Position numbers and translations under genes: made by a program. Of a stretch of DNA of 64,000 nucleotides, positions 59,492 to 64,000 are shown piece after piece. Numbering within the stretch: position 1 is the first letter of the stretch; each line of letters starts with the position of its first letter. Origin of the DNA: Brevibacterium antiquum (lineage in GTDB: Bacteria; Actinomycetota; Actinomycetes; Actinomycetales; Brevibacteriaceae); contig NZ_JABASX010000010.1 of NCBI RefSeq assembly GCF_016107655.1, positions 124,001 to 188,000 of the forward strand. The letters are read 5' to 3'. Below the pieces are notes generated by a model. That model made no database searches. It was not told the origin of the DNA and saw nothing but the letters and a program-made list of their open reading frames with translations.

Positions 59492-61228
59492 TCACTGCCC
59501 AGGCTGTGATCGGCGACGGGCGAAGAGAACTGTCGCAGCACCTCCCACGATCAACACTGCTCCTGCGCCGAGTCCGGTGATTTCGGCACCGGTGCGAGGC
59601 ATCGAGCCGGTATTGCCGGAATCATCCGCTGGGCCGGAATCGCCGGCCTCGCCGGCGTTGCCGCCATCGGTGCCGCCACCGTTGCTGGTGACGAGGAATT
59701 CGCCTTGCATCTCCGCTTGGTCCGCGCACATCGCAAACACCTTGTAGGTGCCGACGTAGGGTGCGGGATCGTCGCCGAGTCCGTAGATCTGGACCGAGGC
59801 GGCTGCGTTCTCATTCGCCTCGGCGCTCTGTTCGTAGAGCTTCCCACTGGGTTCGAGTCCCCAGACCTCGAACTTGACCTCGCTGCCGGGTTCACATTCG
59901 GTGACAGTGATCGTCACCCCCTTGTCTCGGTTGATGAAGTCGACTGCAGAGATCTTCTCCGGATTGATGGAGAGCTTCGCTTCGGCGCCGGCGTCTTCGT
60001 CGCCGGTCACGGTGAAGGTCGACTCTGCGCTCTTATCCCCGCACGAAGCCATGACGAGGAACTCGTCGACCCACGCCTTGCCGCCTTCACCTTGGGGCAT
60101 GAACGTCGCGTGCCCGGCCGCGTCTTCACCGGCCTGCTGCGTCTCTTCCCAGATGGTGGTATCAGGGTCGCTCTTGGTGCTCACCCTGAACGTCACCTCT
60201 TCGTCCATATGGCAGTTGACGAATGTCATGTGGACTCCGTCGTTGAGGAAGTCTTCCAGGCTCTGAGTCTTGGGCGACACGGTGAGATCCGAGTTCGCAT
60301 CATCGCCGTCACCATCGGTCACGGTGAAGGTCGTCTCCGCACTCTTGTCGCCGCACGAAGCTGTGACTACGAAGTCACCGACCCAGCCGTCACCGCCCGT
60401 GCCAGGCATGAACGTGGTGGATCCTGCCCCATCTTCACCGGCCACCTGCGAGTCCTCCCAGATGGTGGTGCCTGGGTCGCCCTTGCGAGCGATGCGGAAA
60501 TTGACCTCTTCATCCATCACGCAGTTGACGAGGGTGATCTGGACACCGCCGTTCATGAAGTCGTCCACGTTCTGAGTCTCCGGCGAAACTGTCAGGTCTG
60601 CCTCCTGCTCCTCATCATCGGGAGCCACGACCTCGACGCTGCCGCTGAAGGTCTTCGATTCCGCCCCCTCACGCGTGACGGTGACTGTGACATCGAGCGT
60701 GTCACCGGTCTTGAGCTCTGTGTTACCGAGGATCGTCCCGGTGAATGCACCATCGCTCTCGACCGTCGTCGAGGTGGCTTCACCGGGTTCAGCGGTGACG
60801 ACGTCCCCAGCTTTGAGGGAATCGACGGTGTACCGGATCCCCTGATTGGGGTCACCGATCTCTTCGGCTGTCATCTCTGTCTTCTCGAGGGAGAAGCTGG
60901 CATCGATCACCTCGGTTTCCTCTGCACCGTCGGTGGCGCCGTCCTTCTTCGCTCCGTCTTCGGCTGCGTCCGGATCGGCTGCCTCGTCCGCAGGCGGCTC
61001 GGTGGCCGCGGCATCACCCTGTGCTTCATTCGTGCCTGTGCCCGGGTCGGATGCGTCAGCACCGGGGTCGTCTGCTTCACCGGGATCTGCGGCATCTTCG
61101 CTCGGAGACTCTGTGCCTGCCTGCGCAGCCGATGCTTCAGCTGTGGTCAATGTGCTCGCGGCCGCCGGACCGACTCCGAGCGTGGAAATCGCCAGTGCGA
61201 TGCTTGCTGCAAGTGCCAGCCGTTTCAT
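59492..61228 (-). CDS. Sortase-anchored surface protein, A domain plus three B repeats
   Basis: The 578-residue protein has a signal peptide (MKRLALAASIALAISTLGVG, cleavage near AAAS), an acidic Asp/Glu/Ala/Pro/Gly linker at about 26-105, an A domain at about 109-200, and three B repeats at about 210-304, 313-408 and 416-514. Each B repeat has two Cys 56-57 residues apart (236/292, 339/396, 445/501), so three disulfides are likely. B1 and B2 are nearly identical; B3 is diverged. The end MPRTGAEITGLGAG with a hydrophobic helix and RRRSQ is a sortase signal. GGAAGG precedes ATG 61228. No ligand-binding motif is recognised. Confidence 0.85.
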   Translation of the reverse strand: MKRLALAASIALAISTLGVGPAAASTLTTAEASAAQAGTESPSEDAADPGEADDPGADASDPGTGTNEAQGDAAATEPPADEAADPDAAEDGAKKDGATDGAEETEVIDASFSLEKTEMTAEEIGDPNQGIRYTVDSLKAGDVVTAEPGEATSTTVESDGAFTGTILGNTELKTGDTLDVTVTVTREGAESKTFSGSVEVVAPDDEEQEADLTVSPETQNVDDFMNGGVQITLVNCVMDEEVNFRIARKGDPGTTIWEDSQVAGEDGAGSTTFMPGTGGDGWVGDFVVTASCGDKSAETTFTVTDGDGDDANSDLTVSPKTQSLEDFLNDGVHMTFVNCHMDEEVTFRVSTKSDPDTTIWEETQQAGEDAAGHATFMPQGEGGKAWVDEFLVMASCGDKSAESTFTVTGDEDAGAEAKLSINPEKISAVDFINRDKGVTITVTECEPGSEVKFEVWGLEPSGKLYEQSAEANENAAASVQIYGLGDDPAPYVGTYKVFAMCADQAEMQGEFLVTSNGGGTDGGNAGEAGDSGPADDSGNTGSMPRTGAEITGLGAGAVLIVGGAATVLFARRRSQPGQ

Positions 61229-61555
61229 GATGATCCTTCCAGAGATCTGCGTGGCTGCCATGTTCGGTGATGAAATGGACCATACGTACGTAGTTAGCGG
61301 GTGGCGACTTTTGGTCTTTTAGTTCATGACGGAAATGTGATTGAGAAATTCCACAATGTTTATCCGTTCGAGACATCAACCTGGTCCGAAGAACGGTCCG
61401 CCCTGCCCATTTCGGTGCTGGTTCCTCCGCCCACCTCGGCTTTCTCTCCCGGCACAGCACCAGGGACAGCGTGAGAGCAGAGACGAGTCCATGTCACGAT
61501 TGTGCAGAGACGGTCATCTTTGGCCGATAATCGTTACCTTCGAAATGAATTGACT

Positions 61556-61587
61556 TCGGCCCCCACAGCCGAAGCTGCAGGGGCCGA
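61556..61587 (-). terminator. Terminator after the ABC exporter operon
   Basis: TCGGCCCC and GGGGCCGA pair around an inner CAGC-CGAA-GCTG hairpin, 38 bp beyond the stop codon of the ABC gene. The rest of the 396-bp gap 61229-61624 has a TACGTACGTA palindrome at 61283-61292 upstream of the surface protein and one inverted GCCGAGGTGGGC at 61430-61441, with no supportable gene. Confidence 0.65.
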
Positions 61588-61624
61588 TTCGCCCGTTGCG
61601 ACCATGTCATCAGTCGCAATGGGT

Positions 61625-63826
61625 TCAGGTGTCTGTGACCGTGTCGTCCTTCAGCCCCCTCGGGGCCGGCCCGCCGTCGCGAATTCCTTCCGCAGACTCT
61701 GCGTCGTCAACGCCATCGGCGTCGTCAGCGGCATCCATGTCCGTTCGATCCTCGACGAGGATTCCGATCTCGGTCTCTGACTCAGCGAGCACCTCGGCGG
61801 TGAATTGCTCCTCCGCATCCTCCCCACGGAACTGTGACATGTAGAGGCGGTAGTACGCTCCTTCCGCGTTCAACAGCTCCTCATGGTTGCCGTGTTCGAC
61901 GATGGCTCCGTCCTCCATCACCAGAATGGTGTGGGCATCACGGATCGTCGACAGGCGGTGCGCGATGACGAACGATGTTCTGTCCGTTCTCAGAGCAGCC
62001 ATGGCCTGTTGGACGAGAACCTCGGTACGGGTGTCGACCGAAGATGTCGCCTCGTCGAGGATGAGCAGTGACGGGTCGGCGAGGAACGCCCGCGCGATCG
62101 TGATGAGCTGGCGTTCACCGGCAGAGACGCTGCCACCGTCGGAGTCGATGACCGTGTCGTATCCATCGGGGAGCTGTCGTACGAAGCGATCGACCATGGT
62201 TGCCTGTGCGGCAGCCATGACCTCTTCGTCGGTCGCGTCGAGTCTGCCGTACCGGATGTTCTCTCGAATGGTGCCTTCGAACAGCCATGCGTCCTGGAGC
62301 ACCATACCCACGTGGGATCGCAGGTCTGCTCGGGTCAGATCCTGGGTGTCGGTGCCGTCGAGGTAGATGTGGCCACCGGTGATTTCGTAGAAGCGCATCA
62401 CCAGGTTGACCAAGGTGGTTTTGCCTGCCCCGGTCGGTCCGACGATGGCCACCGTGTGACCTGGTTCGGCCGTGAACGAGACCTTCTCGATGAGCGGAGT
62501 GTCCTCGGTGTAGCGGAAGCTGACCTCGGAGAACTCGACCCGGCCCGGGGTACGCTGCGGCAGCGTCTCCTGCGCGTCGTCGGGTTCTTCCTCCTCGGCA
62601 TCCAGCAGTTCGAATGTCCTCTCCGCCGAGGCGACACCGGACTGCAGCATGTTCGCCACTCCGGCCATCTCGGAGATCGGCTGGGAGAACTCACGGGAGT
62701 ACTGGATGAACGCGGTCGCGTCACCCAACGTCATCTGCCCCGAGGCCACTTTCAGGCCGCCTGCGACAGCGATGAGCACGTAACTGAGGTAGGACACGAA
62801 CTGCATCGCCGGCATGATCATGCCCGACACGAACTGCGCACCTGCCGAGGCCTTGTACAAAGACTCGTTGCGACGGTCGAACTCTTCGAGCATGATCTCG
62901 TCGCGGCCGAAGGCCCGGACCACGTCGAGGCCGGAGAACGATTCTTCGACGTGTCCGTTGACTTCGCCGGTGTGTTTCCACTGTGCCTTGAACATCTTCT
63001 GCGACCGGGTGCCGATGACTCCGGCGATGACCGCGGAAAGCGGAAGCGCGATGAGTGCCAGCAGCGCCAGCTGCCAGGACACGATGAACATCATCACGCC
63101 GATTCCCACAATAGTCAGTGCGGACTGAACCAGTTGAGAGAAGGCCTGCTGAAGCGCCTGCTGGATGTTGTCGACGTCGTTGGTCACCCGCGACATCACG
63201 TCGCCGCGCTGCCTGGTGTCGAAGTATCGCAGCGGGAGCTTGTTGATGGTGCGTTCAATATCTTCGCGGAGCCGATAGACGACCCGCATAACGAGGGCGT
63301 TGAGGATGTAGCCCTGCGCCCACATGAGCATCGAGGCCACGAGGTACATGAGGAGGACGATGATGATGATCTGGCCGAGCGCGGTGAAGTCGATGCCCTG
63401 GCCGGGAACGACCTCTGCGGTGGCCAGCATATTGGCGAAGTCGTCTCTGCCTTCCGCGCGGGCACCGGCGATGATGTCGTCGATGTCGGCTCCGGCCGGC
63501 AGCTGAGATCCGATGACACCGGAATAGACGATGTCCATCGCCTTGCCCAGGACCTTCGGCGCGATGACGGTGAGGACGACCGAACCGATGACGAGCAGGA
63601 CGACGTTGATGAGCCCGAGCTTCTCGGTTGCCATCAGTCCGAACAGTCGTTTGACCGAGGGCCAGAAGTGCTTCGCCTTTCTCGCCGGGGTGTCGCCGAA
63701 CATGTCCCCGTCGCCGCCCTGCGGCAGGTAGTCCTCGTCGGCGACCTGCGCTGTGTCGGGGTCGGCAGTCGTCGTTGCCGCCGAGGTGTCTGACGTCGTT
63801 GACTCGTTGGATTCCTGGTGCGTCAT
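61625..63826 (-). CDS. ABC exporter subunit, fused membrane and ATPase domains
   Basis: The 733-residue half transporter has a polar N-terminus (1-50), six helices at about 70-380 and a nucleotide-binding domain at about 425-660. Walker A is GPTGAGKTT, the Q-loop LQDAWLFEGTIRENI, Walker B LLILDEATSSVD and the switch His FVIAHRLST. The signature reads VSAGERQ rather than LSGGQ, a change common in heterodimeric LmrCD/BmrCD-type pairs. A 70-residue acidic tail follows. An insertion of about 40 residues (AGADIDDIIAGARAEGRDDF) lies between the first two helices outside the cell. It begins one base after the upstream ABC gene. Confidence 0.92.
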   Translation of the reverse strand: MTHQESNESTTSDTSAATTTADPDTAQVADEDYLPQGGDGDMFGDTPARKAKHFWPSVKRLFGLMATEKLGLINVVLLVIGSVVLTVIAPKVLGKAMDIVYSGVIGSQLPAGADIDDIIAGARAEGRDDFANMLATAEVVPGQGIDFTALGQIIIIVLLMYLVASMLMWAQGYILNALVMRVVYRLREDIERTINKLPLRYFDTRQRGDVMSRVTNDVDNIQQALQQAFSQLVQSALTIVGIGVMMFIVSWQLALLALIALPLSAVIAGVIGTRSQKMFKAQWKHTGEVNGHVEESFSGLDVVRAFGRDEIMLEEFDRRNESLYKASAGAQFVSGMIMPAMQFVSYLSYVLIAVAGGLKVASGQMTLGDATAFIQYSREFSQPISEMAGVANMLQSGVASAERTFELLDAEEEEPDDAQETLPQRTPGRVEFSEVSFRYTEDTPLIEKVSFTAEPGHTVAIVGPTGAGKTTLVNLVMRFYEITGGHIYLDGTDTQDLTRADLRSHVGMVLQDAWLFEGTIRENIRYGRLDATDEEVMAAAQATMVDRFVRQLPDGYDTVIDSDGGSVSAGERQLITIARAFLADPSLLILDEATSSVDTRTEVLVQQAMAALRTDRTSFVIAHRLSTIRDAHTILVMEDGAIVEHGNHEELLNAEGAYYRLYMSQFRGEDAEEQFTAEVLAESETEIGILVEDRTDMDAADDADGVDDAESAEGIRDGGPAPRGLKDDTVTDT

Positions 63827-63827
63827 G

Positions 63828-64000
63828 TCAGTTCACCCCTTCCGTGGCCAGTTGGGATTCGACGATCTCCTGGTAGGTCTCATTCGCATCCACAAGTTCC
63901 TCGTGAGTTCCCCGGCCGACGATCTTGCCCTCGTCGAGGACGATGATCTGGTCGGCGTCTCGAATCGTGGAGACTCGCTGAGCCACGACCACGACTGTCG
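63828..64000 (-). CDS. ABC exporter subunit, C-terminal end only
   Basis: The frame runs in from beyond the window and reads [35 protein letters not shown], the Q/H-switch and D-loop-distal part of an ABC ATPase, ending ATEGVN before a TGA at 63830-63828. About 56 residues are visible. The switch residue is Gln (AQRVST) where His is usual, as in the degenerate subunit of heterodimeric exporters. Its stop is one base before the next subunit's ATG, so the two form one transporter. Confidence 0.85.
   Translation of the reverse strand, partial: TVVVVAQRVSTIRDADQIIVLDEGKIVGRGTHEELVDANETYQEIVESQLATEGVN

Noticed and set aside
62312..63793. 493-residue open frame on the plus strand
   Set aside because: It mirrors the ABC exporter gene, is His/Asp/Arg-rich and lacks domain or start signals.
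1..64000. tRNA, rRNA, insertion sequence or prophage genes
   Set aside because: No cloverleaf, rRNA-conserved block, transposase, integrase or phage gene could be recognised on either strand.

Overview
The window is high-GC DNA with short intergenic gaps, many 4-bp start/stop overlaps, GTG/TTG starts and many TAnnnT-N6/7-start (leaderless-type) promoters. This fits an actinomycete. The mix of genes (DUF3073 beside purM, a sterol carrier protein beside asparaginase and purD, gamma-glutamyl-amine catabolism, sortase-type surface proteins) suggests Micrococcales, and Brevibacterium or a close relative is my best guess. That guess is inference, not a database result.

Layout. 1-9.7 kb: the end of a ThrE-type exporter, a flavin monooxygenase/SDR operon divergent from a TetR repressor, a decayed MFS gene, an aldo/keto reductase, and an orphan AceE-like thiamine enzyme divergent from an Lrp regulator, followed by an Fpg-family glycosylase. 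9.8-19.1 kb: aconitase, then a gamma-glutamyl-polyamine (Puu-like) block of GntR regulator, SDR, aldehyde dehydrogenase, PuuD-type hydrolase and glutamine-synthetase-like ligase, divergent from an APC permease. 19.3-36 kb: catalase, a Ser/Gly-rich membrane protein, HutD and VOC proteins, a TPP riboswitch with tenA, an ATP-grasp/kinase pair, a phytoene-desaturase-like oxidoreductase, DMT exporters, a frameshifted aminotransferase, a frameshifted DMT exporter, LysR, an HTTM-like membrane protein with a small partner, and hypothetical proteins. 36-57.4 kb: purine genes purM, purF, a purD-purC fusion, purS and purQ, interrupted by a universal stress protein, a DMT exporter, an asparaginase/sterol-carrier/aldehyde-dehydrogenase operon and a 9-kb amine uptake and oxidation block (aldehyde dehydrogenase, YtcJ-like amidohydrolase, PotADBC, PuuB-like oxidase). 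purL is not present. 57.5-64 kb: two modular secreted paralogues, one with a sortase signal, around a peptidoglycan-binding protein, then a heterodimeric ABC exporter running off the end.

How the genes fit together. Two amine-catabolism blocks look complementary. The first ligates glutamate to an amine, oxidises aldehydes and removes the glutamyl group. The second imports polyamine-like substrates and supplies an amine oxidase and another aldehyde dehydrogenase. Regulation is readable in several places: a TetR-type palindrome, an Lrp half-site array with 32-bp phasing, two abutting TGACAG-N2-CTGTCA palindromes, a repeat array before the 47-kb dehydrogenase, and the TPP riboswitch.

Three genes (MFS, aminotransferase, one DMT exporter) carry frame lesions. 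The MFS gene has three and is a convincing pseudogene. The other two have single indels and could be sequencing errors. No tRNA, rRNA, insertion sequence, CRISPR array or replication origin was seen.
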